A DNA stretch of 64,000 nucleotides from Roseivirga thermotolerans (lineage in GTDB: Bacteria > Bacteroidota > Bacteroidia > Cytophagales > Cyclobacteriaceae): contig NZ_BNAG01000002.1 in the NCBI RefSeq assembly GCF_014653175.1, positions 434,001 through 498,000 of the forward strand, written 5' to 3'. The translations under genes were made by a program, and so were the position numbers. Shown here one piece after another: positions 16,917-26,005 of this stretch (positions are counted from its first letter, which is position 1; each line of letters starts with the position of its first letter). Under the pieces are notes generated by a model. It worked only from the letters and a program-made list of their open reading frames with translations, searched no databases and had not been told where the DNA came from.

Positions 16917-17407
16917 TATTCCTTTAGATGCTTGTCTGAAAATTTAAAGGGTAGAATATTGTCGATAGACTCAGATTCATACACCTCATTCTTCTCATTG
17001 AGCAAAAATAAACGAATAGGTTTTGTTTGCTGGTTCTCGTATTCACTCATCACTTGTCTGCAACTACCACAGGGAGTGGCTAGCTTAAAGCTTTTGGCAG
17101 TTTTGGGTTTAGCCACTATGGCCACCATTTCTATTTCTTCCTCAGGGTGTAAGCTTTTGGCAGCAAAGAAGGCTACCCTTTCTGCACACAATCCACTGGG
17201 GTAGGCGGCATTTTCCTGATTGTTGCCCTGCACAATTTGGCCATTGCTAAGCCGGAGAGCCGCACCCACCTGAAAATTAGAGTAGGGACAATAGGCCCTT
17301 TGGGCTGCTGTTTGTGCCTCTTCCAGCAATTGAACCAATTGCGGATCGGCATCATTTATGGAGTAGACGGTGAGTTTTGAGTTTTTGGTAATTTCTCTTT
17401 TTATCAT
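16916..17407 (-). CDS. cdd: Cytidine deaminase
   Basis: A 163-residue enzyme with the complete zinc site: Cys74 and catalytic Glu76 in SGLCAERVAFF and Cys113/Cys116 in TPCGSCRQV. The substrate motif AYCPYSNFQVGAA with NNQENAAYPS is the pyrimidine nucleoside pocket typical of homotetrameric Cdd. It converts cytidine or deoxycytidine to uridine or deoxyuridine for pyrimidine salvage. The N-terminal about 20 residues extend beyond the usual 130-residue size. Followed by the hydrolase gene with a one-base overlap. Confidence 0.95.
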   Translation of the reverse strand: MIKREITKNSKLTVYSINDADPQLVQLLEEAQTAAQRAYCPYSNFQVGAALRLSNGQIVQGNNQENAAYPSGLCAERVAFFAAKSLHPEEEIEMVAIVAKPKTAKSFKLATPCGSCRQVMSEYENQQTKPIRLFLLNEKNEVYESESIDNILPFKFSDKHLKE

Positions 17408-17684
17408 ACGCTTTCTTAAAGAGGGCGATGAATATACAAATCTTTTGGAGGATAGTTAACAAACGGCCGCACTCCCGCTGTAGCAATTTAAGATCTTCCT
17501 GTCTGCGAAAGAATCGCTCAATAAAGCCTTTTTTAACTGTTTTTTATAGAATCTACTGAAAAACAGTGTGTTATATGGTTTTCTATTTGGCCTTGCCCGG
17601 TAATCGCCAAACTAAGTGACTGTCAAATTTGATCTTGGCCCTCATTTTTGCCTAATTCGCTGAACACGTATTTGTGAACTACCT

Positions 17685-19028
17685 ATGGAGAAAATTTTGA
17701 TACTGGGAGCGGGTCGCTCTTCCAATTCTTTGATAAGCTACTTACTGGATCATGCCAAAGAACGCAATTGGCAGTTGACCATTGCCGACTATGCACTGCA
17801 ACTGGCCGAAGACAAAGCCAGAGGCCACGAGCGGGCAAAAGCTGTGGCATTAGACATTACCAACGATCAGGAGCGAAAAGGCTTGGTAAAGGAGCATGAC
17901 TTTGTGGTTTCAATGCTTCCTGCCAAATTTCATCCGGTGGTAGCCGAAGATTGTCTGCAATTAGAGAAACACCTGTTTACAGCCTCTTACGTTTCGCCCG
18001 ACATGAAGGCTATGGATGACCAAGCCAGGTCTAAAGGGCTATTGTTTTTAAATGAGTGTGGATTGGATCCTGGTATAGACCATATGTCGGCTATGAAGGT
18101 AATTGACCACATTAGAGAAGAGAAAGGCTTGGAGTTAAGGGCATTTGAATCGTTTACAGGCGGACTTTTGGCACCAGACCCTACCGATGATAACCCCTGG
18201 CAGTACGGGTTTACCTGGAACCCCAGAAATGTGGTGTTGGCAGGTCAGGGAACCGTAAAATTTATTCAGGAAGGACGTTATAAATTCATTCCTTACCACA
18301 AGCTTTTCAGGCGAATAGAAATGATTCACATTCCGGGGTATGGCTATTTTGAAGGCTATGCCAACCGAGATTCCCTCATGTATTTGGACGTGTACAACCT
18401 AAGAGGCATTAAAACGCTTTATCGGGGAACTTTGAGGAGGCCTGGATTTTGCAAGGCTTGGGATGTATTTGTACAGCTTGGGGCTACTGACGACAGCTAC
18501 CTGATGGAAGGGGTAGAGGGTATGACCCACCGCCAGTTCATAAACTCTTTTCTTTCTTTTAACCCTAAAGATTCTGTAGAGCTTAAGTTGGCGCACTACC
18601 TGGGGTTAGACCTGGAAGGGCCCGAAATGCACAAACTTCAGTGGCTGGGCATGTTCGATGAAGAGCCTGTGGGCCTAATGAAGGGTACACCTGCCCAAAT
18701 TTTAGAACACATTCTCAAGAAAAAATGGACCATTGGCCCTGATAAGAAAGATCAAATTGTCATGTGGCATTTGTTCGATTACGAAGAGGAGGGGGTGACC
18801 AAACGTATTCGGTCGGCCATGGTGGCTACTGGAGAGAATGCTCGCGAAACAGCCATGTCTAAGACCGTAGGTTTACCTTTGGCCATCGCCATACGCCTAT
18901 TCTCTGAAGGCAAAATTGAGTCGAGAGGGGTTCAGGTTCCTATTTCCAAAGAGTTCTATGCACCTATACTGGATGAGTTGGATTCTTTAGGGTTTCAGTT
19001 CATTGAGGAAGAAGTAATACTAGACTAA
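17685..19028 (+). CDS. Saccharopine dehydrogenase-like oxidoreductase
   Basis: A 447-residue protein with the Rossmann motif LILGAGRSSNSL at the N-terminus and the saccharopine dehydrogenase C-terminal domain (NECGLDPGIDHM, ESFTGGL, WNPRNVVLAGQG). The layout matches saccharopine reductase (glutamate-forming, LYS9-like). In this lineage such genes may serve lysine breakdown or a related pathway; the partner LKR enzyme is not in the window. The 277-base upstream gap holds no gene. Family is sure, exact reaction less so. Confidence 0.88.
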   Translation: MEKILILGAGRSSNSLISYLLDHAKERNWQLTIADYALQLAEDKARGHERAKAVALDITNDQERKGLVKEHDFVVSMLPAKFHPVVAEDCLQLEKHLFTASYVSPDMKAMDDQARSKGLLFLNECGLDPGIDHMSAMKVIDHIREEKGLELRAFESFTGGLLAPDPTDDNPWQYGFTWNPRNVVLAGQGTVKFIQEGRYKFIPYHKLFRRIEMIHIPGYGYFEGYANRDSLMYLDVYNLRGIKTLYRGTLRRPGFCKAWDVFVQLGATDDSYLMEGVEGMTHRQFINSFLSFNPKDSVELKLAHYLGLDLEGPEMHKLQWLGMFDEEPVGLMKGTPAQILEHILKKKWTIGPDKKDQIVMWHLFDYEEEGVTKRIRSAMVATGENARETAMSKTVGLPLAIAIRLFSEGKIESRGVQVPISKEFYAPILDELDSLGFQFIEEEVILD

Positions 19029-19071
19029 CTAGAACAAGTGGGCAAACGAGATAACCTCTTATTATGAAAGA

Positions 19072-21411
19072 CTAATTGTCTTTCTTATTCTTCTTTTTAA
19101 AGATGTTGCCAATCTTCTTGAATAGCCCTTCTTTTTTGGGAGTTTCTACAGCCGTGCTGTCAATCTCCAGCCGGGTAGTTTTGGGTTTGTCTGTGTTCAC
19201 AAAAATTCTACGCAGAAAACCCGCTTCTTTCTCCGGAGCACAGTTCATGAGGTTGAGTACGCGGGTAGAGGGCGGAGAAAACCTGGCATAGGCAATGGAC
19301 TGATGATCGGTAGAGCGGTTCATTTTCTGCTGAAAGAGCGCATATATGGGCAGGGCAGAGTTAGCCCCCTGGCCCATGGCCGTGGTTCTAAACCCAATGC
19401 GATGGTCGTCTGAGCCAACCCAGGTAATGGTAATGAGCCTGGGAGTAAGAGCCACAAACCAACCGTCTTTGTTGTCTTGCGTAGTGCCTGTTTTCCCGGC
19501 TATATCATTCGATAGGCCGTATTTCCAGCGTAGTCGCTGAGCGGTGCCCTCAGCTACGGTGCCCTTCATCATTTCTATCATGGCCTGACGATTTTCTTCG
19601 GAAAAGACAGGAGTCTCGGCCACTTCCGGTTTAAACTGTGCCAACTCTTTGCCTTTGTTGTCTTCGATTTTCTGAATGAAATAAGGCTTAGCCGGTTTAC
19701 CAAAATTAATGAAAGAGGTATAGGCTTTGGCAAGCTCCAACATGTTCATTTCTGCTGTGCCCAGGGCAATAGAAGGAACATAGGGTATGTCGGACTCTAT
19801 GCCCATACGATGGGCCAGATCGATGATTTCGGGTATTCCGGCATCTTCCATTACTTTCACGGCCACGGTATTTATTGATTTGCTCAAAGCAGTTTTCATT
19901 GCGTAGTTCAGGTCGTAAGATTCACCTCCTGAGTTGGTGGCCGTCCAGTTATCGTAGTTGGCATATGTAACCTGTTGTCCGGAATAATAATCGCAGGGTT
20001 TGGCCCCTTTCTCCAGAGCCGCAGCATACACTATGGGTTTAAAAGTAGAGCCAACTTGCCTCTTGGCCATACTCACATGGTCATATTGAAAGTGTTCAAA
20101 GTTAATGCCTCCCACCCAGGTTCTAACCGCTCCGGTAAAGGGGTCTACAGAAAGAGCTCCGCCTTGCAAAAACTTTAGGTAGTGCTTCACGCTATCGAGA
20201 TGACTCGCCTGAACCACTCTGCTACCGTCCCAGTCCCAAAGTTCCATGGGCCTTTTAAGTTTCAACGAATCCTCAATTTGTTTTTCGGTGAGTTTCTGAG
20301 CTTTCAACTTCTTGTAGTAGTCAGATTTTCGTACTGCGTCCTGAATAATGGTGTTGTTCATTAGCCAGGGGGCACGTCTTCCATAACTATCTTCGAATTC
20401 ATCCTGAAGACTGCTCAGGTGTTCGGCCAAGGCCTCTTCGGCCATCTGTTGCAGGTTATAGTCTAATGTGGTATATATTTTAAGTCCACTGGTAAAAAGA
20501 TTCAGATCGGTATTGTTCTCTTTGTTGTATTCTTTAAGCCATTTTTCCAGTTTTTTCTGCAAGCTGGCTCTAAAGTATGGTGCAAGGCCGTCTTCATGGC
20601 TGAAGGATTTATAGCTTAGTTTGAGTGGTTTTTTACTGGCAATTTGTCTTTGCTCATTCATTAGGTAACCGTAGCGTTCCATTTGAGCCAATACCGTGTT
20701 GCGTCTGCTTACCGAGCGTTCCGGAAAAAGCCTGGGGTTATAGCTATGTGAGGCCTTGAGCATACCTACTATTACTGCCGATTCTTCCAGGGTGAGGTCT
20801 TCTGTTCGTTTGCCGAAAAACTTTTCGGCAGCGCTTTCAACACCATAAGTATTGTCGCCAAAAGGCACGGTATTGAGGTATAGCGTAATGATTTCTTCTT
20901 TGGAGTAGAGCTTTTCTAATCGTGTAGCGCAAATAGCTTCCTTTATTTTACTCACAGGCATGGAGAATATGCCGTGGTCTTTTCTGGGGTATAAATTTTT
21001 AATGAGTTGCTGGGAGAGAGTGCTGCCACCACCGGCCGACTCATCGCCCATAAGTATAGATTTGAAGATAACCCTGAGTAAACTTCTACGATCTACTCCG
21101 TTGTGTTCATAAAAGCGTGCGTCTTCTGTAGCAATAAGAGCCTCAATAAGGTGCTTGGGAATTTCTTCAAAAGTGACGGGTTGGCGATCGAAAATAAAGT
21201 ATTTGCCAATGAGTTCTCCTCCCCGGGCATAAACCTCAGTAGCTTGGCTCTGCTTTATGTCAGCCAGTTGTTCAGAAGAGGGGAGAGGCTCCCAAATTTC
21301 CCAGCGTACGGAGAGGTAAAAAGAAAATAGGGCAAGCAGCCCCAGGACAGCGCTAAAGCCTATCCACTTGATCCAGCGTTTCCAGCTATTTTTCTTTTTT
21401 CGGCTTACCAT
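19072..21411 (-). CDS. Penicillin-binding protein 1A (bifunctional)
   Basis: A 779-residue class A PBP that builds and cross-links peptidoglycan at the outer face of the inner membrane. Basic N-terminus, membrane anchor at 14-35, glycosyltransferase domain (GT51) with catalytic Glu96 in ATEDARFYEH and the GGSTLSQQLIKNL motif, then a transpeptidase domain with Ser455 in STFK, SxN at 512-514 and KTGT at 640-643. The C-terminal about 40 residues are lysine-rich and low complexity. Gene is divergent from the VLRF1-like gene across a 93-base gap. Confidence 0.96.
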   Translation of the reverse strand: MVSRKKKNSWKRWIKWIGFSAVLGLLALFSFYLSVRWEIWEPLPSSEQLADIKQSQATEVYARGGELIGKYFIFDRQPVTFEEIPKHLIEALIATEDARFYEHNGVDRRSLLRVIFKSILMGDESAGGGSTLSQQLIKNLYPRKDHGIFSMPVSKIKEAICATRLEKLYSKEEIITLYLNTVPFGDNTYGVESAAEKFFGKRTEDLTLEESAVIVGMLKASHSYNPRLFPERSVSRRNTVLAQMERYGYLMNEQRQIASKKPLKLSYKSFSHEDGLAPYFRASLQKKLEKWLKEYNKENNTDLNLFTSGLKIYTTLDYNLQQMAEEALAEHLSSLQDEFEDSYGRRAPWLMNNTIIQDAVRKSDYYKKLKAQKLTEKQIEDSLKLKRPMELWDWDGSRVVQASHLDSVKHYLKFLQGGALSVDPFTGAVRTWVGGINFEHFQYDHVSMAKRQVGSTFKPIVYAAALEKGAKPCDYYSGQQVTYANYDNWTATNSGGESYDLNYAMKTALSKSINTVAVKVMEDAGIPEIIDLAHRMGIESDIPYVPSIALGTAEMNMLELAKAYTSFINFGKPAKPYFIQKIEDNKGKELAQFKPEVAETPVFSEENRQAMIEMMKGTVAEGTAQRLRWKYGLSNDIAGKTGTTQDNKDGWFVALTPRLITITWVGSDDHRIGFRTTAMGQGANSALPIYALFQQKMNRSTDHQSIAYARFSPPSTRVLNLMNCAPEKEAGFLRRIFVNTDKPKTTRLEIDSTAVETPKKEGLFKKIGNIFKKKNKKDN

Positions 21412-21504
21412 GGACTTTGGGAAAAACGTATGTTTCTTGTAATTCTTGCAAAATTATAAGAATAGTTTTCCAGAGTGAAGCGTGAACCATAATTTGCTGG
21501 TCAG

Positions 21505-22170
21505 ATGGATGTGCAATCGAAGTTTTTGAAGCGCGATGCGGTGGTAGAAGTAGTGCAGGAACTGTACAAGGCCTCTGTGCCAATGAGCTATGATTTTGAG
21601 AAACACAGGCTGGAATGGGAACAGGAAGGTCTTCCCTTTTCCTTTCGGTTGCCTATTACCCTGTTTTTTGAACCCAACGGGCAAATGCAAGAGCAAAAGG
21701 TGGTTAAATACCTGATGTTGTTGGTGCAGACAGGAAGCGCCTCTGTAGGTGTATTTAATGGAGAAGACTGCCTTTCGCACAAAGTGTTTACGGCTTATAT
21801 GGTTCGGAAAAAGCAGGGGAAAAGCCAGATAAAGCACTTAAAGACCAAGGGGAAGTCCAGAGCAGGAAGCCGAATAAGACTGGCAAGTGGAATTGAATTT
21901 TTCGAGAATATAAACGAGAGGGTTTCAAGGCATTTTCAGGAGCACGAGTTCGACCGTATAGCTTTTAGCTGCTCTAAAATACTTTTGCCTCATTTGTTTG
22001 GGGCCAAAATACAACCGCCTTTCGAGAAGAAGGACGAACGCCTATACAAAATACCCAAGCACCTTCATCAGCCTACTTTTGAAGTAATGTTGGGTATGCA
22101 GCGGTTTATTAACCAGGGGGAGCTTATTCTTCCTGCTGTTGTAGACCCGGACGATTTGTTTTACCTGTAA
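21505..22170 (+). CDS. VLRF1-like (Vms1/eRF1-related) ribosome-rescue candidate
   Basis: A 221-residue cytoplasmic protein. Residues about 92-150 match the core of the Vms1/ANKZF1 eRF1-like domain: His92 in HKVFTAYMV, then RKKQGKSQ (101-108) with the conserved Gln108, then the AGSR stretch (120-123) and an FFENI helix. In Vms1 the KQGxSQ loop glutamine replaces the release-factor GGQ glutamine and cleaves peptidyl-tRNA on stalled large subunits. A bacterial VLRF1 clade in Bacteroidota is known from comparative genomics. No zinc finger, ankyrin or VCP-binding motif is attached. The assignment rests on this motif pattern and deserves a profile search. Confidence 0.7.
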   Translation: MDVQSKFLKRDAVVEVVQELYKASVPMSYDFEKHRLEWEQEGLPFSFRLPITLFFEPNGQMQEQKVVKYLMLLVQTGSASVGVFNGEDCLSHKVFTAYMVRKKQGKSQIKHLKTKGKSRAGSRIRLASGIEFFENINERVSRHFQEHEFDRIAFSCSKILLPHLFGAKIQPPFEKKDERLYKIPKHLHQPTFEVMLGMQRFINQGELILPAVVDPDDLFYL

Positions 22171-22174
22171 GGTA

Positions 22175-22921
22175 TTATTTGTGGTGATCGGCTGCATTTA
22201 CAGCAGCACCGATGATTCCGGCATTGTTGAGTTTTTCTGAAACTACAAATGGAGTATTAATTTCTATTTGATCCCGAAACTTATGGATGTGTTTGCTCAC
22301 TCCACCTCCCAAAATAATATAGTCCGGAGTAAGAATGCGCTCTACATGTTTTAGGAATTTGTTAAGCCGCTTGCCCCACACTTCGAAGCTCAGGTCTTCT
22401 CGCTTTCTGGCCGAATCTGCTGCGTAGTATTCAATAAGTTCTCCGTTTTTGTAGAACATACGGCCCAGCTCAAAATTGGGGATAATCTGACCGTCCCAAA
22501 AAACTCCGCTACCCAAACCAGTGCCAATGGTTACCACTATAACCAGACCGGCATGATGGTGTCTTCCGGCTCCAAACCGCATTTCGGCTATACCGGCCGC
22601 ATCGGCATCGTTAATAACAGTTACTGTTTCTCCGGAATACTCACAAAAGAGATCGTCTATTTGAGTGCCCTTCCAGCTTTTGTGCAGGTTGCTGCTATAC
22701 ATGGCCTTTCCGTTGACCACCACTGTGGGGAAGGCCACGCCTATGTTTTCTTTCCAGTTTAATTGGTCTTTGATTTCCCTCACCACATCGGCAACAGCTC
22801 CCGGAGTAGAGGGTTTTGGGGTAGCAATTCTAATTCGGTCCGATATAATCTTGCCTTTTTCGGTATCTACAATGGCTCCTTTTATACCACTACCGCCAAC
22901 GTCTATTCCCAAAATTTCCAT
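22175..22921 (-). CDS. ppgK: ROK-family kinase, polyphosphate glucokinase-like
   Basis: A 248-residue ROK protein. The ATP or polyphosphate binding loop [15 protein letters not shown] at the N-terminus, the glucose-binding region [12 protein letters not shown] and NDADAAG, and the [14 protein letters not shown] motif match polyphosphate-glucose phosphotransferases, which make glucose 6-phosphate. The typical ROK zinc motif (CxCGxxGC) is absent, as in PpgK. It converges with the VLRF1-like gene, 4 bases between stops. Confidence 0.85.
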   Translation of the reverse strand: MEILGIDVGGSGIKGAIVDTEKGKIISDRIRIATPKPSTPGAVADVVREIKDQLNWKENIGVAFPTVVVNGKAMYSSNLHKSWKGTQIDDLFCEYSGETVTVINDADAAGIAEMRFGAGRHHHAGLVIVVTIGTGLGSGVFWDGQIIPNFELGRMFYKNGELIEYYAADSARKREDLSFEVWGKRLNKFLKHVERILTPDYIILGGGVSKHIHKFRDQIEINTPFVVSEKLNNAGIIGAAVNAADHHK

Positions 22922-22982
22922 ACAAACAGTTTAAAGGCGCACAATTTATTGCAAATATTCTAGGGCTGCAATTTAAGAGTGG

Positions 22983-23474
22983 CTAATCGTCTAATTCCTG
23001 AAGCAGGCTTTGGGTGTTGAGAGGCCGGGTATACATGGCTATTTCTCCCTGAGAATTGACAGGCCACTGTTCTTTGGGTTTGTCCCAATATAGCTCTACA
23101 CCGTTGCCATCCGGATCGTTGAGATATAAAGCTTCAGATACTCCATGGTCTGCATAGCCGGTAAAAGGGTAGCCTTCATCTAACAGTCTGCGAAAAATAG
23201 TGGCCAAGTCTTTTCTAGTTGGGTAGAGAATGGCTGTATGAAAAAGCCCCGGATGGTGACTGGGCGCTGGAGGTTGACCCTTACTTTGCCAGGTGTTGAG
23301 GCCAATGTGATGATGATAACCTCCGGCTGAAATAAAGGCTGCCTGTGAACCCATGCGCTGTATAATTTCAAAACCAAGCAGGTGACAATAAAAGTGGATA
23401 GACTGGTCTAAGTCAGATACTTTTAAATGCACATGGCCAATTCTGGTGTTGGCAGGAATAGTATAATGGGTCAT
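22983..23474 (-). CDS. VOC family protein (glyoxalase/dioxygenase-like)
   Basis: A 163-residue vicinal-oxygen-chelate protein. His14 in IGHVHLKVSDLD, the later HTAILYP histidine and the Glu in NGVELYWD are the expected metal ligands. It resembles the N-terminal module of CatE-like catechol 2,3-dioxygenases but is only one module long, so activity is uncertain. The gene overlaps the TrmN6 gene by 4 bases, implying co-transcription. Confidence 0.82.
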   Translation of the reverse strand: MTHYTIPANTRIGHVHLKVSDLDQSIHFYCHLLGFEIIQRMGSQAAFISAGGYHHHIGLNTWQSKGQPPAPSHHPGLFHTAILYPTRKDLATIFRRLLDEGYPFTGYADHGVSEALYLNDPDGNGVELYWDKPKEQWPVNSQGEIAMYTRPLNTQSLLQELDD

Positions 23475-24187
23475 AAATGCAGATAATAGGGTTGTAGCAG
23501 CCCAACAAATTCTTTGGAGTATTCATTCCCCACCTCCCGAATGATAAAGTTTTGCTTTGTTGTATTGATTGGTGTTCGTCCAATACTCACCACTTCTCTA
23601 AAAAGAGCCGAACCGGGCCGGTTATAGATACTCACTTTTTGCTGAGTATATAGGCCCAAATCCTTTGCCAGAGCTTCGAAAACCTGCATTGGTTGTGGAG
23701 GCAGAAGTATGTGAGCATTGCCCTTGGGAGATAACAAGCGATTGATGCAAACAGCTAACTGATGATAACCTAGCGTGTTGGTGTGCAGGGCCTGGTTTTT
23801 GGCAGAATTTCCTCCCTGAAGATGATTTTCAAAAAACGGAGGATTGCTAATGATAAGGTCATAGGTCGTATTGGGCTCAAAATGGTCTATGTCTGTGTGG
23901 AAGAGTGACAATCTGTTTTTCCATGGCGAGACGTAGAAGTTCTCACGCGCTTGTAGAAAAGCCTCATCGTTAATTTCTACAGCATCTATAGCGCACTGCG
24001 TATGCTGAGCTTTCATGAGGGCGAGCAGACCGGTGCCAGTGCCAATGTCTAATATACGATTTGGGTTATGAGGTTGTGAAAGCTGAGCAGAAAGTGCTCC
24101 AAAAATACAGGCTTCGGTGGTTACCTTCATGGCACATTGGGCCTGTTCTACTTTAAATTGCTTGAACCGGAAGAAGGTATTTGCCAT
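23471..24187 (-). CDS. trmN6: tRNA1(Val) A37 N6-methyltransferase TrmN6
   Basis: A 238-residue SAM-dependent methyltransferase. It starts MANTFFRFKQFKVEQ, the usual N-terminus of TrmN6/YfiC; an in-frame ATG 11 codons upstream gives an unlikely extension. The SAM motif DIGTGTGLLALM and the catalytic NPPFFEN (N6-adenine methyltransferase motif IV) are present. The family methylates A37 of tRNA-Val. The VOC gene overlaps its end by 4 bases. Confidence 0.92.
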   Translation of the reverse strand: MANTFFRFKQFKVEQAQCAMKVTTEACIFGALSAQLSQPHNPNRILDIGTGTGLLALMKAQHTQCAIDAVEINDEAFLQARENFYVSPWKNRLSLFHTDIDHFEPNTTYDLIISNPPFFENHLQGGNSAKNQALHTNTLGYHQLAVCINRLLSPKGNAHILLPPQPMQVFEALAKDLGLYTQQKVSIYNRPGSALFREVVSIGRTPINTTKQNFIIREVGNEYSKEFVGLLQPYYLHL

Positions 24188-24342
24188 GGCCGGGTTTACG
24201 TTTGAATGATTTAAGTTCAAAGCTCATTGAAACCAGAACCAACTTCCCCAAAATCTCCCAAAGGGAACTTGGATACACTGCTTGTCTTTGCCCACATTAG
24301 ATTAAACTCCTATTTTGAACATTGAACCATCGACTTTGAGCT

Positions 24343-24801
24343 CTAAGAATAAAGCCCTGATTCAAAGCCTTCATCAATCAGCAGGTTGGAACCTTCTGCG
24401 GCTTGTACAGCCAGTTGGTCGCATCGTTCATTTTCAGGAATTCCTGCATGGCCTTTAACCCACTGAAAGCTCACCCTGTGCTTGTTGTATATTTCAACAA
24501 AGCGTAGCCACAAATCTTTGTTTTTCTTGCCTTTAAAGTCTTTTTTAATCCAGCCCCAGAGCCAGCCTTTAGTTACAGAGTCTATGACATACTTAGAGTC
24601 TGAATAGATTTTGACGGGGGCATTGGGTACTTTTATAGCCTCCAGGCCAACAATAATGGCCAGTAGCTCCATACGATTGTTCGTGGTTTTTCGGTAACCC
24701 TGAGATATTTCCTTTCTGTGTTCTCTGAACTTCATGACAACCCCATAGCCTCCCGGTCCGGGATTGCCTCTGGAGGAGCCATCGGTGTAGATGGTGATCA
24801 T
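24343..24801 (-). CDS. rnhA: Ribonuclease HI
   Basis: A 152-residue RNase H with the catalytic residues Asp7 (YTDGSSRGNPG), Glu45 (NNRMELLA), Asp68 (YSDSKYV) and Asp128 (ERCDQLA). The basic protrusion around residues 80-98 (KGWLWGWIKKDFKGKKNKDLW) is the substrate-handle typical of E. coli-type enzymes. It removes RNA from RNA-DNA hybrids. The start overlaps the marC stop by 4 bases. Confidence 0.97.
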   Translation of the reverse strand: MITIYTDGSSRGNPGPGGYGVVMKFREHRKEISQGYRKTTNNRMELLAIIVGLEAIKVPNAPVKIYSDSKYVIDSVTKGWLWGWIKKDFKGKKNKDLWLRFVEIYNKHRVSFQWVKGHAGIPENERCDQLAVQAAEGSNLLIDEGFESGLYS

Positions 24802-25370
24802 AGGTTCGCAATATTGTCTTTGAAGAGCTTAATGGCAATGGAAAGCAGAATTATTCCGAATATCTTCTGCAAAATACCTATGCCGCCTTCGCCAATTTTG
24901 CGCTCCAGCCAGTTGGTAGATTTTAAAACCAGATAAACAAACCCCAGATTAATAATTATACCGACAAGAATGTTGAGTTCATCGTATTCTGCCTTAATGG
25001 ATATAAGGGTGGTTAGGGTTCCGGCCCCTGCAATTAAGGGGAAGGCTATGGGAACTACAGAGGTGTTGTTGGAGGCCGTGGGTTCATTCTTAAAAAAAGC
25101 CCTACCCAAAATCATTTCCATACCAATAATGAACATAATGATGGAACCGGCAATGGCAAATGAACCTACATCGATACCAAAAAGAGCAAGCAGGTTGTCT
25201 CCGGCAAACAGGAAGAGTATCATGAGGATGCCGGCTACTATAGTGGCTTTTTCGGATTGTACATGACCTACTTTTTTTCTTAGGTCAATAATAATGGGTA
25301 TAGAGCCAAGAATGTCTATTACTGAAAAAAGAATCAGGGTTACGGATAGTATCTGCGTAAAGTCCAGCAT
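24798..25370 (-). CDS. MarC family integral membrane protein
   Basis: About 190 residues and six transmembrane segments, with the family motifs SVIDILGSIPIII near the N-terminus and AFPLIAGAGTLTTLIS in the fourth segment. The start MLDFTQILS at 25370 is used; an in-frame ATG 12 codons upstream lengthens the N-terminus with a charged stretch that family members lack. MarC proteins sit in the inner membrane; their once-proposed role in multidrug resistance has been disputed and the substrate is unknown. Followed directly by rnhA. Confidence 0.9.
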   Translation of the reverse strand: MLDFTQILSVTLILFSVIDILGSIPIIIDLRKKVGHVQSEKATIVAGILMILFLFAGDNLLALFGIDVGSFAIAGSIIMFIIGMEMILGRAFFKNEPTASNNTSVVPIAFPLIAGAGTLTTLISIKAEYDELNILVGIIINLGFVYLVLKSTNWLERKIGEGGIGILQKIFGIILLSIAIKLFKDNIANL

Positions 25371-25456
25371 GGCAAAATGTTTTTGCAAAGCTAGGGAATC
25401 GGGCAAAGAATTAGGTTAAGTCTTTCTGTCGAAATCGTTACCTAAATGAACAAATC

Positions 25457-25876
25457 TTAACAATCCTTGAGATAGTAAAGAGCCATCTCATAACCCTTCA
25501 ATCCAAAACCGGTAATCATACCGGCACAATTGGCGGTGATCAGGCTTAGGTGACGGTACTCTTCACGGGCATGGATATTGGAAATGTGTACCTCAACCAC
25601 CGGGGTTTTAATGGCAGCCACCGCATCGGAAATGGCTACAGAAGTATGGGTATAGGCTCCTGCATTCAGGATTATACCATCGTATGAAAAACCAACTTCG
25701 TGTAGTTTGTTGATCAGTTCACCCTCCACATTACTTTGGTAATACTCCAAATCCAGATCGCTGTGTTTTAGCTTCAATTCCTTAAGGTAATCTTCAAAAC
25801 TTTTGTTTCCGTAGACACTTTTCTCTCTTACCCCAAGCAAATTCAGATTCGGACCGTTGATGATGATGATCTTCAT
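25457..25876 (-). CDS. aroQ: 3-dehydroquinate dehydratase, type II
   Basis: A 139-residue enzyme, typical for the dodecameric type II family. Conserved motifs: INGPNLNLLGVRE at the N-terminus, QSNVEGELI, LNAGAYTHTSVAI and VEVHISNIHAREEYRH, which includes the catalytic His. It turns 3-dehydroquinate into 3-dehydroshikimate, step three of the shikimate pathway to aromatic amino acids. Divergent from xerD; marC lies 86 bases downstream. Confidence 0.97.
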   Translation of the reverse strand: MKIIIINGPNLNLLGVREKSVYGNKSFEDYLKELKLKHSDLDLEYYQSNVEGELINKLHEVGFSYDGIILNAGAYTHTSVAISDAVAAIKTPVVEVHISNIHAREEYRHLSLITANCAGMITGFGLKGYEMALYYLKDC

Positions 25877-25943
25877 AGGGCTAAAACTAAGACATTTTCC
25901 TCATTTTGGAATTGAAGAGATTCCGGACATTTTCCTTTCTCTA

Positions 25944-25951
25944 TAATTTTG
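25944..25951 (+). promoter_or_regulatory. Putative -7 promoter box for xerD
   Basis: TAATTTTG fits TAnnTTTG, 54 bases before the chosen xerD start. No clear TTG lies 19-20 bases upstream, so this is a weak call. Confidence 0.4.
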
Positions 25952-26005
25952 GAAGAAAATTTACGGAATGACGCTTCTGATGGAGCTAATTCATTAAACT
26001 TGAAA

